Positions 49,593-59,004 of a DNA stretch of 64,000 nucleotides are shown here, in pieces; within the stretch, counting starts at the first letter, position 1; each line of letters opens with the position of its first letter. The DNA lies in contig JANQRT010000003.1 in assembly GCA_028284385.1 (NCBI GenBank), positions 226,819 through 290,818 of the forward strand. The letters are read 5' to 3'. A program made the translations under genes and the position numbers. The notes under the pieces are model-generated. The model was not told the DNA's origin and searched no databases. It saw nothing but the letters and a program-made list of their open reading frames with translations. This stretch comes from Opitutaceae bacterium. GTDB lineage: Bacteria; Verrucomicrobiota; Verrucomicrobiia; Opitutales; Opitutaceae.

Positions 49593-50888
49593 CTACACGA
49601 AGATATTCGGGATCAGGCGTTCGCTGTCGGCGAAGCGTTCTTGCTGGACGCCGTGTCGGTTCAGGGTGGTCAGCCACAGGTCGGCCAAGGGACGCTCGCC
49701 TTGGAACTTGATGTGTTCGCCTCTTCTGATTTGACCGCCGGCCATGAGCACTTGCAGGTCAGCAAAGTCGTGCTTGTCGCCATCGCTGATACCGCTGCCC
49801 ATGATGAGCGAGGTTTCGTCGAAGAGCGATCCACCGTCCTCCGTCTGGATCTGTTTGAGCTTTTCGATCATATAGGCGTATTGCTCCACATGGAAGGCGT
49901 CAATCTTCTGCAGCTTTTCCTTGGAGCCTTCCTCCTTGGAGTGCGTCAGCTTGTGATGCTCAATTGGCTTGTCGAAAACGCCGTGGTACATTCGTGGCGT
50001 CGCCCAGCGCTCGGGGTCGACGACTAAGGTTGCGACGCGTGTCAGGTCCAACTGGAAGGCGAGGAACATGAGGTCCGCCATGAGCCTAATGTACTCGCTC
50101 CGATCTTCCGGTATGCCCTTCGGTTCTGGAATCGGTGGCTTGCTGCGCTTGGCCATGGCGATCTTAGAGAGCTCGATACGCCGTTCCGTGGCGCGTACGC
50201 TTTGCATGTACTCTTCGAGCTTTTGGCGATCGTTGTATCCAAGTTCTCCGCGCAGCGCTTTGGCTTCGTCCAAAACGGCGTCGAGCACACTGGAGGTGCG
50301 CGGATCGGGCTTGCCGAAGAGTCTACGGAAGACGAGCTGGGGATCTTTCTCGGTATTCGCGGCAAAGCCAGGTCCATACCAGGAGACGCTCTCGTAGTAA
50401 CGACTTTCCTTGTTGTCGTTGAAATCAACACAGCTCAGTTCGAGCGAGGGCAGCATGGTGTTGGCTCCGAGCTCCGATGCGAGGAATTGATCGACCGTCC
50501 GGTTGGTGGGGAATCCGGCATCGAGGGCCTCATCGGCAGGCGAGCTGGAAAGCCAGCAGGAGCAACACTGCCCGTGCGTACTCGTCCCGCCCGCGAATTT
50601 ACGATCGAGACCAGTGACAATGGAAAAGTCGTTTCTGAGGCGTTCGAGTCCCTTGAGCGACTTCGGCATTTCCCAGCCCACGCCGGCCTTGGTGGGAACG
50701 AAATCGGGCTGCCAGAAACCGTTGGGCGTGTAAACGAAGGCAACGCGCTTGGGGCTGGTCGGGGCGCCGGGGACGGTGGCGGCGAGCGTTTCCAGCGGTT
50801 TCATGATGTCCAGAAACGGCAGCGCCAGGCTCACGCCCGCTCCTTTCAGCATGGTTCTACGGGAGATTCGTTTATTGCTCTGTATCAT
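49593..50888 (-). CDS. Tat-exported DUF1552 protein
   Basis: The 431-aa protein starts with a twin-arginine signal (NKRISRRTMLKGAGVSLALP) and contains the DUF1552 blocks KRVAFVYTPNGFW, DFSIVTGLDRKFAGGTSTHG, NTMLPSLELSCVD, and LMADLMFLAFQLDLTRVATL. The C-terminal GSGISDGDKHDFADLQVLMA resembles DUF1501/sulfatase-like folds, so an alkaline-phosphatase-like or metal-dependent hydrolase core is possible. DUF1552 and DUF1592 genes occur as a pair in Planctomycetes, Verrucomicrobia and Myxococcota; here they overlap by 17 bases. The function of the pair is not established; use in extracellular or periplasmic polymer degradation with cytochrome c has been suggested. Confidence 0.92.
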   Translation of the reverse strand: MIQSNKRISRRTMLKGAGVSLALPFLDIMKPLETLAATVPGAPTSPKRVAFVYTPNGFWQPDFVPTKAGVGWEMPKSLKGLERLRNDFSIVTGLDRKFAGGTSTHGQCCSCWLSSSPADEALDAGFPTNRTVDQFLASELGANTMLPSLELSCVDFNDNKESRYYESVSWYGPGFAANTEKDPQLVFRRLFGKPDPRTSSVLDAVLDEAKALRGELGYNDRQKLEEYMQSVRATERRIELSKIAMAKRSKPPIPEPKGIPEDRSEYIRLMADLMFLAFQLDLTRVATLVVDPERWATPRMYHGVFDKPIEHHKLTHSKEEGSKEKLQKIDAFHVEQYAYMIEKLKQIQTEDGGSLFDETSLIMGSGISDGDKHDFADLQVLMAGGQIRRGEHIKFQGERPLADLWLTTLNRHGVQQERFADSERLIPNIFV

Positions 50889-53865
50889 AGCGGCTCGATT
50901 GGTTTAGGGGAGATTCGCTGGTTAGAGCTCTCTCGCCGAGAGGGCCGCGTTCCTTTACTGCGAACTGCGGCGGCCTCGGCGATGCCGCCCTACCTGTTAA
51001 TGTCTTACGGAATGGATCGCTTTTGACGATCTCTAAAATAAGTTCTGAAAACCGGTAGCCTCGCTCCTCAAGCTTCTGCTGGATGTCGCTCACGGTGGCC
51101 ATGTCGTAGTATTCCAACTTGCGGCCGATGGCGTAGCTGAGCAGGTGCTCTATGAAGCCTCTCACGAAATATTCCGGGCGTTCCATAATGGCAGACTTGA
51201 AGGAGACGGGCGAATCGTAGGCCTTGCCATTCCAGACGCCGCTCGCATCCACCACCGCGCCCTTGGTGTCCTTTTCGCGCAGCCTGCCGATGGGGTCGAA
51301 AGCCTCGAGGGCGAAACCCAAAGGATCGATTCGGTTGTGGCAGGTGTAGCAGGAAGGGTTGTCGCGATGCATCTCGAACATTTCGCGCAGGGTCTTGGGT
51401 TCGCTCTCTGCCTCGTTCTTGCTCTTTTCCAGCACGAAGGCCATGGCCGGCTCGGGGGGCGGGCGATTGTAGACCGTCTCCAACATCCAATTACCGCGCT
51501 TGATCGGACTCGTTTCGAGCGGCGTGGAGGTGAGCGTAAGCGGACCACCCATGGTCATCACTCCACCCCTTGTCTTGTCGGTCAGTGGAACGCGGTACCA
51601 CAGGTGGTATCTGGTGCGATCAGTGACCCCGGTCGTATCCTTGAGATGTTGTGGCGCGGCGGCCAACAGGCCTTCGTGGCGCTCATCGAGCTCGTATACA
51701 TCCAAAAGGAAAGCATTCAGCCAGGAGTAGTCCGCATCGATCAGTTCGAGGATGCTGCGGTCTTCAATCATGATGGTTTCGAAAAGGAGAACCGCCTCGA
51801 TGATGTAATCGTCATGCAGCGTATCCTCTTCCAGACGGTCGCGGTAGAAGGCCTTGAAAACTTCGCGGTCAGGCTTGGTGGCGTATATCTGATCCAGTCG
51901 CAACCATTGAACGGCGAAGGTCTCGGCTAGCTCGCGAATTTTCGGGTCGCGCATCATGCGCCTAACCTGTGTTTCCAGTCCGGATGAATTGGTCAATTCC
52001 CCGCGATTCGCCGCTTCGAATAGCTCGCGGTCCGGCATGGAAACCCACAGAAAGTAGCTGAGGCGATTGGCCAGCTCGAGATCGCTTAGCTCGCGAATCG
52101 GGTTCTTCTCGTTCCCCATCGACGCCTCCTTTTCGAGACGAAAGAGAAATTGAGGCGAAGACAGAACCGACTGAACCGCCACCCGCATGGCATCGACACT
52201 CGACGCTCCGCGGGATTCCTCCTTCCGATAGATCGAGTGAAAGCGATCGATCTCCTCTTCAGTCGCCTTTCGGCGAAACGCGTCATTCATGAAATAGCCC
52301 AACCGCGTGCGCGGCGACCGATCCTTCCATCCTGGCTTCAGACGATTCTTTGTCATCCAAGGGTCGCGCAGGTTTCCGGTCCCGATTTTCCCCTGGCTCG
52401 TTGCGATCGCGATATCTCCGACGGCGATGTATTTGCCTCCATAAGCCTGACCATCGATCGTCACCTTGACGGAAGAGGAGCCTTCCGGGATGTCGAAACC
52501 GAAGAAGGTATTTTCATCGCTGACGTAAGCTGTACGCGAGAGGCGCTGGTGGTCGCTCAACGTCACGGTAACCGTCACGTATCCAGAAAGTTCATTCATT
52601 CCGAGAACGCACAACCCGAGGGAGCGAATCTCTTCGCGCGGGTCGTTGGCGTCTGCCGCGAGCACGAGATCGAAATACTTTTCGTTTCCATGACTGTTCA
52701 CCATGCACAAGCCGTTGGCTGTGCTCTCCGCCGTTTCGTAGGGAACGATGCTGACACCGTAGGTGGGGTTGATCGTGAAGCGCCTTTCGCGCTCCGAGCC
52801 GTATTTCACCGCGATGATCGCCCCCGAGTCGAACAGAAGCTCTTTCTGAAATGGATTTGGAATATCGAACACCGCTGCCCGGCCTTGCTTGCCCGCGGCT
52901 TGCAAGTCCTGTCGAAAGTCTGTCAGGGAAAAGTCGTTGCCAGGAGCGGATGCGGGTACGTTGTCCCGGGCTGCAAACCGCTGTGCTGCATTTACCAATA
53001 CGCCGCCGGTTCCGCCCGTATCCGGTCCGCAGAGCGCATCGATGTCCAGCCCCAGCAAGGTCAGAAAGCGCGGACTCTCCACCATGAAGTTCGGATAGTT
53101 TACCAACTCCCCGGCGATCGAGACATACTTCTCCAGCTGCAGCGGCGAGACATTCATCGCGTCCCCGCGGTTGTTGAAGCCATGAGCCACTCGATTCTCT
53201 CCGGGCAGGCCGGAAAACGGAAGCAGGACCGTGTACTTGCTGCCGAATTCGCGGATGTTTATGATCATCGAGTCCGGCATCTTGCCCTCTTCCGCGTAAT
53301 AAGGATCCCTCCGCGTTGGCAAGCGGTCCGGCAAGATGAACAGGTCGTGGTCCAGACCAAACAAATCGCGAACCGTATTGTTGTATTGGAGACGGTTCAA
53401 TCGACTGACGATGGGCTTGCCCGGATTCGCCTGCCCCAGGTTCGGATCCGGAATCGCCAAATACGCTGCAATCGCCGCCAGCAATTCAGCTCGCTCGCTT
53501 GGAGACGGCAGATGGTCCTCCTTGGGTGGCGGCATCATCTCCGCATCGAGCATGTCGTAGGCTTTCTTCCAGATCGCGCGATTGGCCAGCGTGTGCGCTT
53601 CATCGTAGAAGCTTTCTAGATCGAGATCGCCTTTTGTAGTGTTGTCATCATGACAATCTAGGCAGTAGTTGTCGGTCAATGGCAGGATCCGCTCCGAGAA
53701 CAGTCCATCGCTGGACGATTCCGCTTTGCCAGCAAACGCGCCGCAAAAAAACAATAGCGCCTTAATACAAATCGGGGCGGGGCGATTCAGCCATCTCGAA
53801 TCGCGCCTATCTTCATTTCGCAGCCTCACGATAGGTGTGATGGATTGTCTAGACGCATTGGGCAA
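50872..53865 (-). CDS. Exported DUF1592-type cytochrome c protein (Planctomycete cytochrome C family)
   Basis: The 997-aa protein has a signal-like hydrophobic segment (about 30-46) and an N-terminal haem site CLDCHDD (about 67-73). The series of domains known as DUF1587, DUF1595, DUF1592, DUF1588 and DUF1585 follows: ANRLSYFLWVSMPDRELFEA, FAVQWLRLDQIYATK, LLAAAPQHLKDTTGVTDRTR with RGVMTMGGPLTLTS, CYTCHNRIDPLGFALEAFDP, and GRKLEYYDMATVSDIQ. CYTCH is a second haem site. The start is a TTG (53865) or a GTG at 53829; no ATG is available. Together with DUF1552 it forms a likely two-gene operon. The reaction is unknown; electron transfer in the periplasm is expected. Confidence 0.92.
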   Translation of the reverse strand: MPNASRQSITPIVRLRNEDRRDSRWLNRPAPICIKALLFFCGAFAGKAESSSDGLFSERILPLTDNYCLDCHDDNTTKGDLDLESFYDEAHTLANRAIWKKAYDMLDAEMMPPPKEDHLPSPSERAELLAAIAAYLAIPDPNLGQANPGKPIVSRLNRLQYNNTVRDLFGLDHDLFILPDRLPTRRDPYYAEEGKMPDSMIINIREFGSKYTVLLPFSGLPGENRVAHGFNNRGDAMNVSPLQLEKYVSIAGELVNYPNFMVESPRFLTLLGLDIDALCGPDTGGTGGVLVNAAQRFAARDNVPASAPGNDFSLTDFRQDLQAAGKQGRAAVFDIPNPFQKELLFDSGAIIAVKYGSERERRFTINPTYGVSIVPYETAESTANGLCMVNSHGNEKYFDLVLAADANDPREEIRSLGLCVLGMNELSGYVTVTVTLSDHQRLSRTAYVSDENTFFGFDIPEGSSSVKVTIDGQAYGGKYIAVGDIAIATSQGKIGTGNLRDPWMTKNRLKPGWKDRSPRTRLGYFMNDAFRRKATEEEIDRFHSIYRKEESRGASSVDAMRVAVQSVLSSPQFLFRLEKEASMGNEKNPIRELSDLELANRLSYFLWVSMPDRELFEAANRGELTNSSGLETQVRRMMRDPKIRELAETFAVQWLRLDQIYATKPDREVFKAFYRDRLEEDTLHDDYIIEAVLLFETIMIEDRSILELIDADYSWLNAFLLDVYELDERHEGLLAAAPQHLKDTTGVTDRTRYHLWYRVPLTDKTRGGVMTMGGPLTLTSTPLETSPIKRGNWMLETVYNRPPPEPAMAFVLEKSKNEAESEPKTLREMFEMHRDNPSCYTCHNRIDPLGFALEAFDPIGRLREKDTKGAVVDASGVWNGKAYDSPVSFKSAIMERPEYFVRGFIEHLLSYAIGRKLEYYDMATVSDIQQKLEERGYRFSELILEIVKSDPFRKTLTGRAASPRPPQFAVKERGPLGERALTSESPLNQSSRYDTEQ

Positions 53866-54205
53866 TATTTTCCATATGTACCAAGAGGGTTAGAGTAGGC
53901 GGCCGGGGCCTTTTCTTGATTCTTCAAAATCGTTTTGGCCGCCAAATGCCGCGAATAAGTCAGTGTGGTTTTGCTTGTTTATCGGTCATGGGAATCGTCA
54001 TTTGAAGGCGGGACTGCTTTAAACATTGGCTTGAGCCGCAAATCTGTTTCAAGACTCGGTCAAGAGAGTAGGCGAGATTTGGGAAAATTTGCGGTTTGAA
54101 TCATGTTGGCGACGAAGCGCTTTATCTGAATAAAGCCGAAAAACTATTCGTCACTTGTGAACGAAAGTCGTTAACTCGCTAACCGTTTTGCTAAAAGAGA
54201 AGAAC
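53866..54205. other. 340-bp intergenic region with a conserved stem-loop element
   Basis: This region separates divergent genes (DUF1592 on minus, 54206 on plus) and must carry both promoters. The only structure I can support is the element at 54025-54071. Confidence 0.6.
54025..54071 (+). promoter_or_regulatory. Conserved stem-loop element, copy 1
   Basis: This 47-base stretch (ATTGGCTTGAGC ... TTTCAAGACT ... TCAAGAGAGTAG) is about 80% identical and gap-free to 57259-57305, upstream of the sigma factor gene. In this copy the stem has mismatches. Confidence 0.6.
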
Positions 54206-56314
54206 ATGTTTCGCCGTCTAATCCTCGCATGGTATCACGCTGCTCTGCCTCTCTCCCTAGCTCTTTTCACTGGCAGTCTCCAGGCCCAGAACCTTGAGGA
54301 GGACCAGAAGCGGTGGCTGCAGGGAGAATGGGTCGAAGTGAAAGATGGCAAAGCGGTAAACGCTTTCACCTTTTTCGACCAGGATTGGCTGGCAATGGAT
54401 ACGGCCTTCAAACGCTATTCGCCCATCCTCTATCGCATCGAGGAAGTCGATTTGAGAGAGGACACGATCAGCGTGGAGAGTTTCGAAAAGCTGGAGGCGG
54501 CCCTCGGCGGTCGTACGGGAAGGGAACTGAGTCGCATGTCCGGGCTTGAACGCGAGCAATGGCGGATGGGCTTGGACAAGGAGACTCGGATCGCGATGAT
54601 CATGCTCGCCCTTTCTCCGCGAAGGGAGCATAAGCTGAATAGTTTCGACTTTGGGGGCGAACGCTCGGATCTCACGCGTGTCGATTTAAAGATCGCTCGC
54701 CCCACCAATATCGGAAGCGAATTTCCTCGTCCGATGGAGTTCAAGACGCAATGGCTGAGATTCCTCCACGGCGATACGAGGCTCTACCTGATAGGCGATG
54801 AGAACCGGAGCTTCGTCCGGGCGGATTCGCTAGCGCCCTCAGAAAGGGAGTCTTACCGAGCGCTCGCTCGCTCAAATAAAAGCTACCTGAAGACCCTCTA
54901 CCAGAGCTACAAGACGCGGGTGTTTCAGCTTACCAAGGCCGGCGTTCCTGCGGACGAATGTCGCGCATGGCGGGACCGCTTGCTGAGTCTCGGGATCGAG
55001 GGTTCGCCGGAAGTTGTCCTGGATAGCGTTCGAGAAGTGCCGTTGCCCGGCAATGATCTCTACGCGTTCTTGAAGTATGTGGAGAGCCGCAGAGCGCCCG
55101 ATGACCCGTCGCCCCCCGAGCTTCGCTATTACTATCGGGTGCCGGTTTGCGCTCAAAGACGATCGAGGCAGCTTTATCCCGCGTTTGCATCCGAAGTCGG
55201 CCGTAATAATTACGCGGATACGGTTTGGGTAATGCAGATAACCCCGGCCTTGAACGACAAGCCCAAAAACTGGTCCCGGTCGGCCTATTCGAAATACATG
55301 GAAGCCTTCCGGAATCGGCCTTCGCATCAGAAGATCCCGATCCACCTGCGGCCGAATGGCGTCTTTGGCTTCCGAGGCGCCTACGACGTGTCGAATCGCT
55401 GGAGTTTTGACGGAGAGCGCCTGACCCTCGAATGGGGTAGCCTAGCTCAAAAGGCGACCTTCAATATGAAGTCGAAGGATGGGCAATCCTACCAGACAAG
55501 GGCAATCGCCTCGCTTTTCGGAGACTCGCTGACGGCGAGAATCTCGATGTACACGACGTACGCCAATTTCTTTTCAGACTTTTCCCACGAACACCAATGG
55601 AGCGCCGCGCTGAATGCAAAATACCAGGAAGAGGCCGCTCTTTTGCCACTCGATTGCTGGCCAGGCGGGCCTGACGACCTTTCTGGAATTCCTCAAAGCT
55701 ATTGGCTGAGAGATCGGGCCCAAATGGCCCAGGCTGGAAAACCTTCGAAACCTGCTAGCCATGAGAACACCATCAAAGAAGCTCCTGGGAATCTCAAGAA
55801 GTCGACTCCCTCGAGCGGCGAAATCAAGTCTTCTGATGAGCGGCTTGAGTTGGTGGGAAGTTGGAAGTGGTCGAACGGAGCATCGATCCAGATCGAAAAG
55901 GGCGGTGTCGCTCGAAATGGGGCTATCACCGGAAAGTGGATACGTTTGAGCGAGAATTCCTCAAGCTTCCAAATCGTATGGCCGGATGGGTTGGAAACCG
56001 TAACGCTTTCAGACGATGGAAACCGTTTTGAAGGAAAGGGCTTTTTCGGTACAAGTTTAAGCGCTCAGCGTATTCAGTCCAATGGAAATAATATCGTTGG
56101 AGTTTGGAGACGCCATGACGGGCTTGTTATGAACATTAAAGCCAATGGCCAGATCGAGGCCGGTCCTTTTAAGGGCTCTTGGAAGCGCGTCGAAGCGAAA
56201 ACCTACCAATTCGCTTATCCCATCGTCGATCGAGTCATTTTAAGCGAAGACGGGAAGACGCTGGAAGTTGGAAATCAGTTCGGCAGCGTAACCGCTACAC
56301 GTGACGACGAATAG
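54206..56314 (+). CDS. Exported protein of unknown function with two C-terminal lipocalin-like repeats
   Basis: The ATG at 54206 with AGAGAAG upstream gives a 702-aa protein with a signal peptide (FRRLILAWYHAALPLSLALF). Residues about 25-530 show no family I recognise; this part has many charged, Trp-rich segments. A proline/serine-rich linker (about 535-560) leads to two related 70-residue units: LVGSWKWSNGASIQIEKGGV with AITGKWIRLSENSSSFQIVW, and IVGVWRRHDGLVMNIKANGQ with FKGSWKRVEAKTYQFAYPIV. These look like small beta-sheet or lipocalin-type repeats that measure a VGxW pattern. The conserved stem-loop upstream is shared with the ECF sigma gene, so the two loci may be controlled together. 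Function unknown. Confidence 0.68.
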   Translation: MFRRLILAWYHAALPLSLALFTGSLQAQNLEEDQKRWLQGEWVEVKDGKAVNAFTFFDQDWLAMDTAFKRYSPILYRIEEVDLREDTISVESFEKLEAALGGRTGRELSRMSGLEREQWRMGLDKETRIAMIMLALSPRREHKLNSFDFGGERSDLTRVDLKIARPTNIGSEFPRPMEFKTQWLRFLHGDTRLYLIGDENRSFVRADSLAPSERESYRALARSNKSYLKTLYQSYKTRVFQLTKAGVPADECRAWRDRLLSLGIEGSPEVVLDSVREVPLPGNDLYAFLKYVESRRAPDDPSPPELRYYYRVPVCAQRRSRQLYPAFASEVGRNNYADTVWVMQITPALNDKPKNWSRSAYSKYMEAFRNRPSHQKIPIHLRPNGVFGFRGAYDVSNRWSFDGERLTLEWGSLAQKATFNMKSKDGQSYQTRAIASLFGDSLTARISMYTTYANFFSDFSHEHQWSAALNAKYQEEAALLPLDCWPGGPDDLSGIPQSYWLRDRAQMAQAGKPSKPASHENTIKEAPGNLKKSTPSSGEIKSSDERLELVGSWKWSNGASIQIEKGGVARNGAITGKWIRLSENSSSFQIVWPDGLETVTLSDDGNRFEGKGFFGTSLSAQRIQSNGNNIVGVWRRHDGLVMNIKANGQIEAGPFKGSWKRVEAKTYQFAYPIVDRVILSEDGKTLEVGNQFGSVTATRDDE

Positions 56315-56366
56315 CGAAGTAGGACGATCTTAATCCATAGATGAACAAGATCCGCTTTCCGCCTTC

Positions 56367-56381
56367 TCTCGCTGAGCGGGA
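56367..56381 (+). repeat. Hairpin repeat TCTCGCT-G-AGCGGGA
   Basis: It has 7-bp arms with one T-G wobble and is followed by TACGG.....ACAAGATG. The equivalent copy at 43705-43719 has TCCCGC-AGA-GCGGGA and the same TACGG, ACAAGATG surroundings. Confidence 0.6.
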
Positions 56382-56484
56382 TACGGTGTGACAAGATGCC
56401 GGCAGGATCCGACCAAAGATCCGGCAAGCTTATTGCATGAATCCTGTTGGCGCCGTGATCGGTTTTAGTATAGCTTCTGAAGCC

Positions 56485-57159
56485 ATGAAGGCAAACCGCC
56501 TCTGCTCCCTTCTTGCGATCTTGCTTCTATTTGCCTGTTCCCTCGCCGCTAGCGATTGGAAACCGCTCTTCGATGGCCAGACCTTCAACGACTGGACCTT
56601 CGACGTGCTGGACGACTCGCCAGCCGAATCGATCTTTTCGATCAGCGACGGCGTTTTGAAGATAGAGGGAACTGGCAAGTCGAAAGCGGTCATCCAATCG
56701 AAAGGATCCTACTCCAATTTCGAGCTCGAGTTCGAATGGCGCTGGCCTGCCGAGCCGGGCAACAGTGGCTGTCTGCTTTTCTGTTCCGGGAAGCGCTTCA
56801 TGAGCGTTTGGCCCAGGAGTCTCGAGGTGCAGATGCAGCATGGAAGCGCAGGGGACTTCATCCATATAGGCGAGACTATCGACGTCACCAAGGAACAACT
56901 ACCGGTCTACGATAAGAAGAAGGAATCCTGGAAGAAACGCCTGCGTCTCAACCTGACCGACGACTCCGAGAAAGCCCCTGGTCAGTGGAATCATTGCCGC
57001 ATCGTCTCCAATGGCGGCGAGGTAGCAGTCTACATAAATGGCGACTTGGTAAACAAAGGCTGGAACGCCACCGCCCGCTCCGGCCGCATCTGCTTCCAAG
57101 CCGAATTGGCCGATGTTCATTATCGTAATATAAGAATCCTGGAGACGGCAGCCGAGTAG
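56485..57159 (+). CDS. Exported DUF1080 (3-keto-disaccharide hydrolase-like) protein
   Basis: From ATG 56485 the protein has a signal peptide (KANRLCSLLAILLLFACSLA, a lipobox-like Cys is possible) and 224 residues. The DUF1080 core is seen in WKPLFDGQTFNDWTFD, FELEFEWRWPAEPGNSGCLL, SLEVQMQHGSAGDFIHIG, and WNHCRIVSNGGEVAVYINGD. This is a concanavalin-like beta-sandwich. Members hydrolyse 3-keto-glycosides after C3 oxidation of sugars or bind polysaccharides, and they are very numerous in Verrucomicrobia and Planctomycetes. An ATG at 56437 is possible but adds residues before the signal peptide. It is the last gene before the sigma/FecR cassette. Confidence 0.88.
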   Translation: MKANRLCSLLAILLLFACSLAASDWKPLFDGQTFNDWTFDVLDDSPAESIFSISDGVLKIEGTGKSKAVIQSKGSYSNFELEFEWRWPAEPGNSGCLLFCSGKRFMSVWPRSLEVQMQHGSAGDFIHIGETIDVTKEQLPVYDKKKESWKKRLRLNLTDDSEKAPGQWNHCRIVSNGGEVAVYINGDLVNKGWNATARSGRICFQAELADVHYRNIRILETAAE

Positions 57160-57258
57160 CTCTATTCTGTAGGCTGCTTTAACTCTGGCCTACTTTGAAC
57201 CGGGAATTGATGCGACTGATCGTAGAAGTCGCCATTGGGAAGCAGGGCGGCCTGAAAT

Positions 57259-57305
57259 ATTGGCTTGAGCTGAAAGTCTATTTCAAGACTTGCTCAAGAG
57301 AGCAG
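57259..57305 (+). promoter_or_regulatory. Conserved stem-loop element, copy 2
   Basis: In this copy the pairing is strong: CTTGAGC (57264-57270), bulge TGA, AAGTCT, loop ATTTCA, AGACTT and GCTCAAG (57292-57298), that is 13 paired bases with one 3-base bulge. It lies about 80 bases before the sigma factor ATG. Confidence 0.65.
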
Positions 57306-57382
57306 ATCCAAATCAGAAAAAATGCCATTTCCTTTAACTGATTTTCGGAACTCATGCGTGGTATAGAAAGCTACCCCAAATA

Positions 57383-57934
57383 ATGAATCAAAGGCTACCC
57401 GCGAGAGATGATGGATCTGATTGGTTTTCCCAAGAGGTGCTGCCTCACGAGGAGGATTTGAGAAACTGGCTTTCCTCTCGCTTCCCCGTTTTCACAGACG
57501 TCGACGATGTGATTCAAGAAGCCTACTTCCGTCTGATGAGAGCCCATACCTCGGGTCCTATCGTTAATCCAAGAGCCTACTTGTTCGTGACGGTGAAGAA
57601 TCTCGTGATGAGCCGTTTTCGAAGGCTGAAGCATGAGCATCCCCTCGATGTGAAGGAGATAAACCCGCTCGATATCGTAGACAAGATGCGATCTCCCTCG
57701 GAAGAGGCTAGCGCCAACGACGAAGTGAATATTTTGATCGAGGCGCTGCAAAGCCTCCCAACGCGCTGCTGCCAGGTGATGACCCTGCGGAAAATCTATG
57801 GATTTTCCCAGAAGGAAGCGGCGAAGAAGCTAGGGATTACTGTCAACACCGTCCAGGTTCAGACCGCTATCGGGCTAAAGAAGTGCGGCGATTATTTTCG
57901 AAAAATTGGCTACAAGAGAGGACTGAGTAGATGA
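57383..57934 (+). CDS. ECF-type RNA polymerase sigma factor
   Basis: The 183-aa protein contains region 2 (DVDDVIQEAYFRLMRAH, NPRAYLFVTVKNLVMSRFRR) and region 4 (SLPTRCCQVMTLRKIYGFSQ, KEAAKKLGITVNTVQVQTAI) of the FecI-like ECF group. Its stop codon overlaps the start of the FecR-type anti-sigma gene (ATGA), the standard arrangement for cell-surface signalling systems. It probably directs transcription of the STN/TonB receptor genes behind it and possibly of the xylanase-like gene. A conserved stem-loop lies upstream. Confidence 0.93.
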   Translation: MNQRLPARDDGSDWFSQEVLPHEEDLRNWLSSRFPVFTDVDDVIQEAYFRLMRAHTSGPIVNPRAYLFVTVKNLVMSRFRRLKHEHPLDVKEINPLDIVDKMRSPSEEASANDEVNILIEALQSLPTRCCQVMTLRKIYGFSQKEAAKKLGITVNTVQVQTAIGLKKCGDYFRKIGYKRGLSR

Positions 57935-58977
57935 AAAAGTTTAGGTTTGATAGTGAAGCGTGGTCGGCGGTCGAACAGGCTGCATCGGACTGGGTTACCA
58001 AGGCGGACCGGGGCTTGTCCCGAGAGGAGCAGAAGGAGTTTGATCGCTGGTTGGCTCAATCGAAGGCTCACGAAAAGGCCTATGCCGAGCAGAAATGGAA
58101 TTGGGAGGAACTGGATCGCCTGGCCGGTTTGCAGACCGCCTACGGGTCTTCCGAAGACCCGGACTTGCTTATCGAAAATCGGCCCACACCGGCAAGAGGT
58201 TCGTGGTTCGGCAGTCGCTTCGCCATGGTAGCCTGCGCGGCTCTGATGGCAGGGGCTGTATTCGCCTGGATAGGACTGCAGATTTTCGATGGGGACGCAG
58301 GGCAGAGTAGAAACGAAAATGTAATCGTAGATAGGATACAAACAAGAGATTTGGAAGATGGAAGCACTCTGCAGCTGAATCGAGGCGCGGAGGTAGAAAT
58401 AGCCTACAGCGAATCGCGCCGCGCAGTGCGTCTTCGCAAAGGCGAGGTGAATTTCATTGTGGAGAAAGATCCTGACAGGCCCTTCTTCGTAGAAGTGGCT
58501 GGAGTGCATCTCAGGGCGGTGGGTACGGAGTTCAATGTCAGGCTTCATTCGAACGAAGTTGAAATGATTGTGACTGAAGGAACCGTGGCCGTGCAACCGT
58601 CTGGTATTGAAAATATGGATTCGATTTCGAATGAGGCTTTTATCGAAGTGAATCAACGCGTTAAGGTCGATCTCAGTTCGGATGAGCTCGTTCCGCTCAT
58701 TGAAAGCATCAGCGAAGAAACCTTGGCGCAGGAACTCATCTGGCAGCCGGTCCTCATTGATTTCGAAAACGTTCCCCTGAGCGAAATCGTGGACGAGTTC
58801 AATCGCCGGAATCCCGTTCAGATGGTGATTGTCGATGCCTCCGTAAACGAGGCTCGTCTCTCAAGCATGTTCTGGTCCGACAATATAAACGGTCTGATCC
58901 GACTGCTGGAATCCAACTTCGAGATCAAGGCCGAATGGGGCGAGGATGGGACCATCTACCTGTTCAATAATTCCTGA
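57931..58977 (+). CDS. FecR-type anti-sigma regulator with C-terminal STN-like domain
   Basis: The N-terminal part (ASDWVTKADRGLSREEQKEF, WLAQSKAHEKAY) is the cytoplasmic sigma-binding region. One transmembrane helix (about 92-112: VACAALMAGAVFAWIGLQIF) separates it from the periplasmic FecR domain (DGSTLQLNRGAEVEIAYSES, VRLRKGEVNFIVEKD, VAGVHLRAVGTEFNVRLH). The last 80 residues (IDFENVPLSEIVDEFNRRNP to FEIKAEWGEDGTIYLF) resemble a secretin/TonB short N-terminal (STN) domain, as in many Bacteroidetes and Verrucomicrobia FecR proteins. It would sense ligand occupancy of the TonB receptor and release the sigma factor. Confidence 0.92.
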   Translation: MKKFRFDSEAWSAVEQAASDWVTKADRGLSREEQKEFDRWLAQSKAHEKAYAEQKWNWEELDRLAGLQTAYGSSEDPDLLIENRPTPARGSWFGSRFAMVACAALMAGAVFAWIGLQIFDGDAGQSRNENVIVDRIQTRDLEDGSTLQLNRGAEVEIAYSESRRAVRLRKGEVNFIVEKDPDRPFFVEVAGVHLRAVGTEFNVRLHSNEVEMIVTEGTVAVQPSGIENMDSISNEAFIEVNQRVKVDLSSDELVPLIESISEETLAQELIWQPVLIDFENVPLSEIVDEFNRRNPVQMVIVDASVNEARLSSMFWSDNINGLIRLLESNFEIKAEWGEDGTIYLFNNS

Positions 58978-59004
58978 CACTAAGCCCCATCCATCCATCC
59001 AGCC

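Noticed and set aside
52150..53619. 489-codon plus-strand open frame antisense to the DUF1592 gene
   Set aside because: The minus strand encodes a well-known family over the full length, and the antisense protein is Arg/His-rich without any domain, as expected for a shadow of a GC-rich gene.
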